Origin: a virus
Strand: one strand, 5' to 3'
IMG/VR virus record: IMGVR_UViG_3300049893_000805
Span: 1-39,673 of that record
DNA length: 39,673 nt
Part shown: positions 31,717-38,855 of the stretch, piece by piece
How positions within the stretch are numbered: position 1 is the stretch's first letter
How the letters are laid out: the number at the start of each line of letters is the position of its first letter
Made by a program: the position numbers and the translations under genes
The notes under the pieces: generated by a model
The model's database searches: none
What the model was told of the DNA's origin: nothing
The model's input: the letters and a program-made list of their open reading frames with translations, nothing else

Positions 31717-32454
31717 GTGGAGCCGCAGCTCGTCATTCAAGATTTTGGTGGGTCTCACAACTCAGACATGGAGGGCACGCGCGCGCGCCTCATCAAGGGC
31801 GGCTCATGGAAGAAACAGCGCATCGTCGTCATTCTCCCCGCAGGCAGCATGATGTCATCCAAGGTCGCGCTGTCGCACTGGAACCTCATCTTCCCGCCGA
31901 ACCAGGGCGTGCTGAGGGTGCTGGCCCAGGGCATGGAGGTGGGCGACGCCTACACGACCGCCATCCAGCAGGTGCTGGCACACCCGGAACTGTCGCAATG
32001 GGAGTACGTGCTGACGATCGAGAGCGACAACGCGCCGCCGCAGGATGGCGTTATCAAACTAGTCGAGGCGATGGAAGAGCACCCGCAGTTCGCGTGCATC
32101 GGCGGGCTGTATTTCTGCAAAGGGCCGGGCGGCTGCGCTCACATATGGGGAGACCCGCAAGATCCGGTCGTGAACTTCAGGCCCCAGGTGCCGCAACCGA
32201 ACACGGTGCAGGAGTGCGTCGGGACCTCGATGGGGTTCAACCTGTGGCGCCTGGCGACCTTCAAGGACGAGCGCCTGCGAAAGCCCTGGTTCAAAACGCT
32301 CAACGGCAGCAACGGGCAGGGCGTCGGGACGCAGGACCTGTACTTCTGGACCGACGCGCGCAAGTTCGGCTACCGATGCGCGGTACACACCGGCGTGGCA
32401 GTGGGCCACCACGACGCAGAGGGAAAGTTCGGCCCGCCAGACACCATGTGGTAG
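31717..32454 (+). CDS. Glycosyltransferase-like protein (GT-A fold)
   Basis: A GTG lies five bases after GGAGGCAG. The 245-residue product has a GT-A-like start (IVVILPAGSMMSSKVALSHW), an acidic motif TIESDNAPP at about 100-108 in the place of the metal-binding DxD, and VQECVGTSMGFNLWRL followed by a catalytic-like DLYFW segment and a His pair near the end. Family 2-like phage glycosyltransferases act on sugars of the virion, DNA or host envelope. The substrate cannot be told. It is coupled in an operon with a dehydratase and methyltransferase. Confidence 0.65.
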   Translation: MEPQLVIQDFGGSHNSDMEGTRARLIKGGSWKKQRIVVILPAGSMMSSKVALSHWNLIFPPNQGVLRVLAQGMEVGDAYTTAIQQVLAHPELSQWEYVLTIESDNAPPQDGVIKLVEAMEEHPQFACIGGLYFCKGPGGCAHIWGDPQDPVVNFRPQVPQPNTVQECVGTSMGFNLWRLATFKDERLRKPWFKTLNGSNGQGVGTQDLYFWTDARKFGYRCAVHTGVAVGHHDAEGKFGPPDTMW

Positions 32455-32463
32455 GAGGCAGCC

Positions 32464-33477
32464 ATGAACACCATGAATATCCTGATTACCGGCGGGGCCG
32501 GCTTCATCGGCCATCACCTCGTCGAGTACCTGCTCGACAACACGGACCACACGCTGACCCTGATCGACAGGCTCGACACCAGCGGCACGCTCAGTCGGCT
32601 GGCCGCGATACTTGAGCGCAGGCCCCCAGCGAGCCGCGCCCGAGTGCGGTTCATCTATCACGACATCAAGTCACCGATCGGGGACCACACGAGAAGGGAC
32701 ATCCTAAGAGGCGGGCACCCGCGTGTGATCATCCACATGGCGGCCGGAACGCACGTCGACCGATCCATTCAGGACCCGCTTGGGTTCGTCATGGATAACG
32801 TCGTCGGCACGACCAACATGCTCGACTTCGCCAAGGACATTGGGGTTTGGTCTTTCATCAACTTCTCCACCGATGAGGTGTTCGGGCCTGCGTCGAGGGG
32901 CGAGGCGTTCGTAGAGGACGACCCGCACCACCCCAACAACCCGTATGCCGCCTCAAAGTCTGGCGCGGTACAGATGGGGTTCGCCTATCACAACACCTAC
33001 AAGGTGCCGGTCGTCACGACCTACACGATGAACGTCATCGGCATTCGCCAGCATCCCGAGAAGTTTGTGCCGTCGACGATTGGTAAGGTGATGCGGCGGG
33101 AGAAGGTGCTGATCCATGCCGACCCAACCAAAACCACGCCGGGGTCGCGCGTCTACATTCACGCCAGGGACGTGGCGAGCGCGGTAGCGTTTGTGATGGC
33201 AAATGGGCTGGCGGGCGAGACATACAACATCGTCGGGATTGAGGAGACCAACAATCTCGAAATGGCGCAGGAGATTGCGGGAGCCTGCGGTGTCAAGCTC
33301 AACTATGAGCTGGTCGACTTCCATTCCTCGCGCCCCGGGCATGACCTGCGCTATGCGCTGAGTGGCGAAAAACTGAGAAGGAAGGGGTGGGGGCCGCTCC
33401 TTTGGACGAGCGGCGCAGTCGAAGAGGTGGTGAAGTGGAGCCTGCTCCCAGAGAACAAACACTGGGTGGGCCTATGA
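32464..33477 (+). CDS. NAD-dependent epimerase/dehydratase (dTDP-glucose 4,6-dehydratase-like)
   Basis: AGGAGGCAG precedes the ATG. This 337-residue extended SDR protein has the nucleotide-binding GGAGFIG (10-16), FSTDEVFG (about 134-141) and the catalytic YAASK (161-165), in the order of RfbB-type sugar-nucleotide dehydratases. Length fits the family. It would modify a nucleotide-activated sugar, perhaps for the neighbouring glycosyltransferase. The preferred nucleotide and sugar cannot be read. Host-derived phage copies often alter surface polysaccharide or receptors. Confidence 0.85.
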   Translation: MNTMNILITGGAGFIGHHLVEYLLDNTDHTLTLIDRLDTSGTLSRLAAILERRPPASRARVRFIYHDIKSPIGDHTRRDILRGGHPRVIIHMAAGTHVDRSIQDPLGFVMDNVVGTTNMLDFAKDIGVWSFINFSTDEVFGPASRGEAFVEDDPHHPNNPYAASKSGAVQMGFAYHNTYKVPVVTTYTMNVIGIRQHPEKFVPSTIGKVMRREKVLIHADPTKTTPGSRVYIHARDVASAVAFVMANGLAGETYNIVGIEETNNLEMAQEIAGACGVKLNYELVDFHSSRPGHDLRYALSGEKLRRKGWGPLLWTSGAVEEVVKWSLLPENKHWVGL

Positions 33478-34118
33478 GCGACGTTTGGACTGAGGATGAG
33501 AAAATGACCGACCCGATCGTCACCGCCCCCCAGGGCCCCCGCAACACGGCGGAGGCGGCCGACCCCAACCCGCCTGACCCGGACGTCTACGAATACCCCA
33601 AGCCCCTACGCATCGACATCGGCTGCGGCAAGAACAAGCGCCAAGGGTTCATCGGGGTCGACACGAGGAAGTTCGAGGGCGTCGACGTCGAGCTGGACGC
33701 CGGCCTCGGGCATTGGCCATGGTACGACAGCACGGTCGACGAGGTTCACTGCTCGCACATGGTCGAGCACCTGAAGCCCGGCGGGCGGATACACTTCGTC
33801 AACCAGCTGTATCGTGTACTTAAGCCCGCGGGGTTCGCTACTATCGTGGTGCCGCACTGGGCCAGCTCTCGGGCCTATGGGGACATGACCCACGAGTGGC
33901 CGCCGGTGTCGGAGTTTTGGTTCTACTACCTCAAGCGCGAATGGCGCGAGGTGAACGCGCCGCACAATGACGCCTACACCTGCGACTTCGATGTGACCTG
34001 GGGCTACGGGTTGCTGCCGGAACTTCAGACCAGAAACGTGGAGTACCAGCAGATGGCCGTGCAATACTACAAGGAGGCAGCGCAGGACATCATCGCCACG
34101 TTTAAGCCGAGGAAGTAA
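33474..34118 (+). CDS. SAM-dependent class I methyltransferase
   Basis: The ATG overlaps the dehydratase stop (ATGA). After a Pro-rich leader of about 40 residues, RIDIGCGKNKRQGFIGVD (about 45-62) is the SAM-binding motif I and acidic loop, and DEVHCSHMVEHLKPGGRIHF and RVLKPAGFATIVVPHW follow as in Methyltransf_11-type enzymes. It is 214 residues long. The acceptor could be a sugar, small molecule or protein. Its place with glycosyltransferase and dehydratase favours a sugar or glycan, which is inference. Confidence 0.8.
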   Translation: MSDVWTEDEKMTDPIVTAPQGPRNTAEAADPNPPDPDVYEYPKPLRIDIGCGKNKRQGFIGVDTRKFEGVDVELDAGLGHWPWYDSTVDEVHCSHMVEHLKPGGRIHFVNQLYRVLKPAGFATIVVPHWASSRAYGDMTHEWPPVSEFWFYYLKREWREVNAPHNDAYTCDFDVTWGYGLLPELQTRNVEYQQMAVQYYKEAAQDIIATFKPRK

Positions 34119-34477
34119 TGGCCACAGCGTTCCAGCCCAATGCCTTCCAGAACGACGCCTTCCAGATCGAGGAGGGCGTCGTCGCCAGGCAGCACCGCAC
34201 GGGCTGGCGCGAGATTGCCAAGCGGCGCGAGCGGGAGCTGTACTACGAGCCCCCGAAACCCGTACCACCGACGCCGCCTCCCGAGGTCATCGTCCCGGTC
34301 GTCAAACCGATCGAGCTTCCCGAGCCCAAGGCCCGGCGCGTACTGAAGACGGTCCACATCGAGCCCGCACCGGTGATGGTGCCGCCGGTCGCCAAGGTCG
34401 AATCCTTCGAGACAGGCCCGAGCCTGGAGGAGGAGAACCAGCGCGCGGTCGCATTGTTGTTGCTTACCCTGCATTAA
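34118..34477 (+). CDS. Minor structural protein with FQ-repeat start
   Basis: The start overlaps the previous stop (TAATG). The 119-residue product begins FQPNAFQNDAFQ, a repeated NAFQ/DAFQ signature frequent in phage minor virion proteins, then a Pro-rich region (PPKPVPPTPPPEVIVP) and a hydrophobic end. Exact role unknown; the context is the boundary with the scaffold/capsid genes. Confidence 0.55.
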   Translation: MATAFQPNAFQNDAFQIEEGVVARQHRTGWREIAKRRERELYYEPPKPVPPTPPPEVIVPVVKPIELPEPKARRVLKTVHIEPAPVMVPPVAKVESFETGPSLEEENQRAVALLLLTLH

Positions 34478-34561
34478 TCCGGCACAGTTTCAATGGCCGG
34501 TTCCGCTCGCGCGGGCGCGGCTGCCTCCACGCCCCTAAACCGTGAGCGGAGCTGGCCTCCT

Positions 34562-34867
34562 ATGAAACTACGGACGATAGCGGTGCTTTCATTGGGAATT
34601 GTGCTTTACGCGCGCTACCATGGCGAACCCGCTGTCGCCACCGCTGACGATGAGATGGTGTGCAGTGAGCCAAAACCCTATGTCATGATCTGTAGGAGGC
34701 AACCGACCGATGGACGAACCAATCACAGCAGCCGCGCCGTCACCGGCGCCGAGTTCCGAAATATCCCAAGGGACACCGACCCCGGCGACCCCAGCGACCC
34801 CGGAGGCGACCCCACCAGCACAACCGACCCCGTCGAAGCCTTCGCAAGAGCCGCAGGCCCATGGTGA
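34562..34867 (+). CDS. Doubtful small secreted protein
   Basis: The 101-residue frame begins with a signal-like sequence (KLRTIAVLSLGIVLYARY) but has only a distant GGAG upstream. Beyond the first 50 residues it overlaps the scaffold gene by 158 bases and becomes low-complexity (DPGDPSDPGGDPTST), so the 3' part is likely an out-of-frame shadow. I keep it as a weak candidate for a small export-signal protein. Confidence 0.25.
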   Translation: MKLRTIAVLSLGIVLYARYHGEPAVATADDEMVCSEPKPYVMICRRQPTDGRTNHSSRAVTGAEFRNIPRDTDPGDPSDPGGDPTSTTDPVEAFARAAGPW

Positions 34868-35795
34868 GCCCCCGCTCTCTGAAGAGCTGACCCTCGCGGC
34901 TCAACTGACAAAGGCCCTTGTCAAAGATGCCAAGGCCGAGCCGCCGCCGGCAGTACCGGAAGAGAAGCCGCCGGGAGCCGAAGAGCCGCCCCCTGACCCG
35001 AACGCCACCCGCTATGCCATCCCCTCAAGCTCGACCTTCAAGGGGAACCACGAACTGCGGAAGGCCTTCGTCGAGAAGGTAGAACTACTCAAGCAGGCCG
35101 ACCAGCAGCTCGCCCAGTCGACGCAGATGGTGACGTCGTTCCGCGAGAAGGTGCGCGAGATCGGCGCCACCCCCGAGCAGGTGCAGGCCTCGTTCGGATA
35201 CCTCGCGCTCCTCAACCAGGGCAAGCTGCAGGAGGCCCTGAAGGTCATCGACCACCAGCGGGCGGAGATAGCCAAGCAGCTTGGCGTCGCACTTCCCGGC
35301 GTCGATTACAACCCGCTGGCGGAATTCCCCGACCTGCAGGCCAAGCTTGACGACCTCTCGCTCACCGAGGAGGCGGCGCTGGAGGTTGCCAAGGCGCGCC
35401 TGGACAAGCAGCGCGCCGAGGAGGCCGCCGCACAGCGGCAGCAGGGGCAAGAGCGGGTCCAGCAGCAGTTCCAGATGCGCGAGCGCTGCCACCAGCAGAT
35501 GATGGAGGCGATCGCTGACCTGGCCGCCAACGACCTCGACTACCCAATGCTGGACGAGGCCCTGGCCGATTACATTGAAAAATCCGACTTCATGGCGAAC
35601 GTGCCGCCGCAATTCTGGGCAAACAACCTGAAAACGGTTTACAATTCGCTGAAAGCAGGTATGGCCAAGCTCGGGAAACCGACCGGGGTCAACCCATTAA
35701 GGCCTCGCGCACCGGAAGGTGGCGGCGAGGGCCGCGTGGCAGAGGCCGAACCGAAGACACTTCACGAGGCCATCTCCAGGCGGTTTGGACCGTAA
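34710..35795 (+). CDS. Capsid scaffolding protein
   Basis: AGGAGGCA lies before the ATG. The 361-residue product starts with a long Pro/Ala/Thr-rich disordered region (to about residue 95), then coiled coils (ELRKAFVEKVELLKQADQQL, AALEVAKARLDKQRAEEAAA with many Gln/Arg/Glu) and ends with PKTLHEAISRRFG. Acidic/helical, disordered-start proteins immediately before the capsid gene are typical phage scaffolds, which bind the capsid through a C-terminal helix. The gene ends 119 bases before the capsid gene; that gap holds only its AGGAGGG site. Confidence 0.75.
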   Translation: MDEPITAAAPSPAPSSEISQGTPTPATPATPEATPPAQPTPSKPSQEPQAHGEPPLSEELTLAAQLTKALVKDAKAEPPPAVPEEKPPGAEEPPPDPNATRYAIPSSSTFKGNHELRKAFVEKVELLKQADQQLAQSTQMVTSFREKVREIGATPEQVQASFGYLALLNQGKLQEALKVIDHQRAEIAKQLGVALPGVDYNPLAEFPDLQAKLDDLSLTEEAALEVAKARLDKQRAEEAAAQRQQGQERVQQQFQMRERCHQQMMEAIADLAANDLDYPMLDEALADYIEKSDFMANVPPQFWANNLKTVYNSLKAGMAKLGKPTGVNPLRPRAPEGGGEGRVAEAEPKTLHEAISRRFGP

Positions 35796-35914
35796 ACCGG
35801 CACCGGTCACCGGAACAGGCGCAACGAGGCATCGCCCCCCTCCACCAGGACGCACAAGCCGCAATCGTCCCGCGGCAAGCAACCCGTGCAACCTTTTGGA
35901 AATAGGAGGGCGTC

Positions 35915-36961
35915 ATGCCATTCACCAGTCAAGAACTTCAGGAAGCCGGCAAGATCGCGCTGGACTTCTACGTCAAGAACAAGCCCATCGACCAAGTTGC
36001 CGTCGAGCGTATCGTGCTCGACCGCCTGATGAAGACCAAAAAGTCTTTCCCGGGCGGCAAGCAGTACGTCACCGAGCAACTGCGCTTCCGCTACCAGTCG
36101 AACTTCCAGTGGTTCAACGGTAGCCAGGTCGTCACCTACAATCGTCGGCACGTCAACGAGCAGACCCAGTTCGCCTGGCGCTCAGCTCACGACGGCATGT
36201 CGCTCGATGAAGACCGCCTGATCCAGAACGGCATCAGCGTTACCGATGAGGGCCCGGGTGGCAATGCCACGCAGGCCGAGGTGATACAGCTGACCAACCT
36301 TCTGGACGAAATGACCAGTGTGCTGCGCCTCGGTTTCGAGGAGAAGTTCAGTCAGGCCCTGATGCTGGACGGCACCGATTCCGCCGACGCCATCGCCGGG
36401 CTCGATGCACTGGTTCCGCTGTCGAGCTATGCCACGGTCGGCGGTATCGACCAGACCGCCAACGCCTGGTGGCAGAACTACAAGCTCACCGGCCTGGACA
36501 AGACCCCAGTCACCGGCACGATCCTGACGAAGATGGAAGAGGCCTACCGCGCCTGCGTGAAGAATGGCGGCAAGCCGAACTTCATGCCCGCGGGGTCGAG
36601 CTTCATCGACGGCCTGCGTGACTTCATGCTGGTGACCTACGGCACCCTCAACTGGGAAGGCATGAACGAGCGCGTCATCGAGGCCGGCACCAAGCAGCTG
36701 ACCTTCCACGGCGTGCCCATCGAGTGGGTGCCCGAGTGGGATGACCTGGACGGCGTCGACGCCCCGAGCGTTTCGTGGAAAAAGCGCCTGTACATGCTCA
36801 ACATGAACCACATCAAGCTGCGCCCGATCGAGGGACAGGACATGTTGACGCGCAAGCCCCCGCGGCCCTATGACCGCTACGAGTATTACTGGGGGCTGAC
36901 GTGGCGCGGTGCGTTGACGGCGAATCGCCTGAACGCCCACGCTGCACTCTCCATCAGCTAA
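35915..36961 (+). CDS. Major capsid protein (HK97 fold expected)
   Basis: AGGAGGG precedes the ATG. The 348-residue protein has the features of phage capsid proteins of the P22-like/HK97 type: an N-arm region (FTSQELQEAGKIALDFYV), FRYQSNFQWFNGSQVVTYNRR, GFEEKFSQALMLDG, and AYRACVKNGGKPNFMPAGSSF in the A-domain area, ending with YDRYEYYWGLTWRGAL. It lies between a scaffold and a hairpin terminator, the usual place. Family assignment is from overall pattern and position. Confidence 0.85.
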   Translation: MPFTSQELQEAGKIALDFYVKNKPIDQVAVERIVLDRLMKTKKSFPGGKQYVTEQLRFRYQSNFQWFNGSQVVTYNRRHVNEQTQFAWRSAHDGMSLDEDRLIQNGISVTDEGPGGNATQAEVIQLTNLLDEMTSVLRLGFEEKFSQALMLDGTDSADAIAGLDALVPLSSYATVGGIDQTANAWWQNYKLTGLDKTPVTGTILTKMEEAYRACVKNGGKPNFMPAGSSFIDGLRDFMLVTYGTLNWEGMNERVIEAGTKQLTFHGVPIEWVPEWDDLDGVDAPSVSWKKRLYMLNMNHIKLRPIEGQDMLTRKPPRPYDRYEYYWGLTWRGALTANRLNAHAALSIS

Positions 36962-36974
36962 CGCTACAATCGGC

Positions 36975-37000
36975 AGGCCCCGGCAATTGTGCCGGGGCTT
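36975..37000 (+). terminator. Hairpin after the capsid gene
   Basis: GCCCCGGCA (36977-36985) pairs perfectly with TGCCGGGGC (36990-36998) around the tetraloop ATTG; two outer pairs (A-T, G-T) extend it. Only two T follow directly, so termination may be partial; it may instead set the excess of capsid mRNA over downstream genes. Confidence 0.65.
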
Positions 37001-37016
37001 GTCAATGGAGGTGCGT

Positions 37017-37445
37017 ATGTACATCAGGCCAAAGCGCGTGAATGTTGAGATCAAGCGCGGGATCACGCAGACCAACGTGCGCGCGGTGTTCGAGCACGAA
37101 ATTCCAATCCTTGAGGTGGTCCACGGCGAAGGCAACATCCGCCTCATCGAGCCGCCCTATCCAATCGGCATGGTTGAGCCCCCGCAGCTGGAGTGCCCCA
37201 TCGACGCGCGCGCTGAGTACGAGCGCCTGTGCGAGCACTACGGCATGCACGATGAGGTCGCTGAGCCGAACTGCGAGAACGTCTACGGGAAGTTCGGCAA
37301 CGGCCGGGCATTCGCCGCGTCAGCCGGCGGCGCCGTCAAGGATGAGGTAGCACAGAAGGAAATTGCCGCCTTCGAGGAAGCGGAAGCGAAGCGGACGGCC
37401 GCTCTGCAGCAGGAGCGCGTGCGGGCGGTTCGCGGGGCGGCGTAA
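37017..37445 (+). CDS. Small structural-region protein
   Basis: GGAGG lies five bases before the ATG at 37017; in-frame upstream ATGs overlap the terminator. The 142-residue product begins with a beta-rich part (YIRPKRVNVEIKRGIT, FEHEIPILEVVHGEG) and ends in a charged coiled coil (KEIAAFEEAEAKRTAALQQERV). It may be a head-completion or decoration protein; no family is recognised. Confidence 0.55.
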   Translation: MYIRPKRVNVEIKRGITQTNVRAVFEHEIPILEVVHGEGNIRLIEPPYPIGMVEPPQLECPIDARAEYERLCEHYGMHDEVAEPNCENVYGKFGNGRAFAASAGGAVKDEVAQKEIAAFEEAEAKRTAALQQERVRAVRGAA

Positions 37446-38099
37446 ATGCGTACCGAGACCCTTGGCTTCCTGTCCGCGCAGCTGCTCTCGCGGCTCGGGT
37501 TCGGAGCCCAGGGGTCTCGCGTCGGTGCGGCCGCAGGCCTGGTCCGCAGCGTGCTGTTCACCTCCCAGATCCAAATCTACCGCGCTCATGAGTGGAAGCA
37601 CCTCAAGCGCTGGGAGGATTCGCAGCTCGGCGCTGACCAGCGCTTCATCGACTACCCGGAGTGGGTCGATACCGGGCGCGTGACGATGGTCCAGATATTC
37701 GAGGGCGGCAGGCCTTGCGCGCTGACGCTTGGCATTGACCCGGCGCGTTACCTTGAGGATGAGGTGACGATGCTGCCAGACAGCTACGAGTGCAAGGCGC
37801 AGATCGAGGTTTACCCGGTCAACGACATCGTTCGCAGGGTTCGCGTTCACGGCATCGAGCAGCTCGGGAGCTTCACGCTCGACGATGACCGCACCACGGT
37901 AGACCCAGACCTGCTGTTCCTTCACGCGCTGGCAAATCTCAAGGCGCACTATCGACAGCCTGACGCCGAGTTCTACGCCGGCCAGGTCGACAACCTTCTC
38001 ACCAGTGTGAAGACCGACTCGCGCAACCAGGTGGTCTTCCCGCGCGGACAGACGGAGCAACGCTATGTCAAACCAAAGGTCGTCGGGCGTGATGTATGA
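37446..38099 (+). CDS. Putative head-tail connector/adaptor protein
   Basis: This protein of 217 residues starts immediately after the previous stop. It begins with helices (LGFLSAQLLSRLGFGAQG), then FTSQIQIYRAHEWKHLKRW, beta strands (VTMVQIFEGGRPCALTLGID) and ends with LLFLHALANLKAHYRQPDAEF, a pattern resembling head-completion/adaptor proteins that bind beneath the portal in podovirus-like phages. The position after the capsid gene supports this; homology by eye is moderate. Confidence 0.55.
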   Translation: MRTETLGFLSAQLLSRLGFGAQGSRVGAAAGLVRSVLFTSQIQIYRAHEWKHLKRWEDSQLGADQRFIDYPEWVDTGRVTMVQIFEGGRPCALTLGIDPARYLEDEVTMLPDSYECKAQIEVYPVNDIVRRVRVHGIEQLGSFTLDDDRTTVDPDLLFLHALANLKAHYRQPDAEFYAGQVDNLLTSVKTDSRNQVVFPRGQTEQRYVKPKVVGRDV

Positions 38100-38323
38100 A
38101 CGAGGAACAACCCTCGCCATTCCGCCAATCAGTGATCGCAGAGGCGGGGAAGTGGCTGGTGATGGCGCTCGCGACGTCGGCCGCCTCGATCATGTTCATG
38201 AAAAAGGACATCGAGTACCTGCAGGCGCACACGCACTCAACGGATACCCGGATCGAAAAGATGGAAGACCGGCTGCAGTCGCTTCAGCGAGAGGTATGGA
38301 CGAATGGAGGCCCACACCGATGA
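38096..38323 (+). CDS. Single-span membrane protein with coiled coil
   Basis: The ATG overlaps the previous stop (ATGA). The 75-residue product has one membrane segment (GKWLVMALATSAASIMF) followed by a coiled coil (TRIEKMEDRLQSLQREV), as in class-III-type holins or small membrane anchors. It starts a run of four membrane/export genes. Role unknown; a second holin is possible. Confidence 0.55.
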   Translation: MNEEQPSPFRQSVIAEAGKWLVMALATSAASIMFMKKDIEYLQAHTHSTDTRIEKMEDRLQSLQREVWTNGGPHR

Positions 38324-38466
38324 AACTTTTCGCCGCATACATTGCTGAACTCATTATCGGCCTGCTGATCCTGGTGTTCGTCATGTCGATGCGGTCTGTT
38401 TACTTCGCATCGCTAACCGGGCCAACCTCAGCCACAGTCTTTGAACAAACGGAGATGAAGCAATGA
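38320..38466 (+). CDS. Membrane miniprotein
   Basis: A 48-residue frame starts at an ATG overlapping the previous stop, with GGAGG nine bases upstream, and its stop overlaps the next start. It has one strong membrane helix (YIAELIIGLLILVFVMSM) and a short polar tail. The coupled setting supports translation. Function unknown. Confidence 0.5.
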   Translation: MKLFAAYIAELIIGLLILVFVMSMRSVYFASLTGPTSATVFEQTEMKQ

Positions 38467-38852
38467 AGACACGCTCACTACTCGCGCTGCTGGTGCTCGC
38501 ACTGCTGTCGCTGCCTGCGGCAGCGCTGGATACGCGCGTAGTACAGGGAAGGCCAACCACACTTGGAAGCGCGGTTACCGGGACCGGGGCGCAACCTTCG
38601 CAACCTGGAGTGGTGTTTTCGACATTCCAAGTCACTGGATCAACGTCAGCCGGGACAGGATCGGCAACGGTATATATCCAAGTCAGCAACGATAACGTCA
38701 ACTGGGTTACCGCATGCACCGTTACACTTTCATTAAGCACATCAGTATCAACGGATGGTTGTGGTGTTTCCGTTCCTTGGCGTTACGTGCGCATGTATGT
38801 TAATGCAATCAGCGGCACTGACGCCGCTGTCTCGGCAACGATGGGAGGGTAA
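38463..38852 (+). CDS. Signal-peptide protein with beta domain
   Basis: The ATG overlaps the previous stop (ATGA). The first 21 residues (KTRSLLALLVLALLSLPAAA) form a clear Sec signal peptide with an AxA cleavage site, so the mature protein should be periplasmic or secreted. The mature 108 residues are a beta-rich domain (ATVYIQVSNDNVNWVTACTV, DGCGVSVPWRYVRMYV) like those in phage fibre or decoration proteins, with two Cys able to form a disulfide. Codon usage shifts to more A/T than in the capsid genes. Confidence 0.65.
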   Translation: MKTRSLLALLVLALLSLPAAALDTRVVQGRPTTLGSAVTGTGAQPSQPGVVFSTFQVTGSTSAGTGSATVYIQVSNDNVNWVTACTVTLSLSTSVSTDGCGVSVPWRYVRMYVNAISGTDAAVSATMGG

Positions 38853-38855
38853 GCC

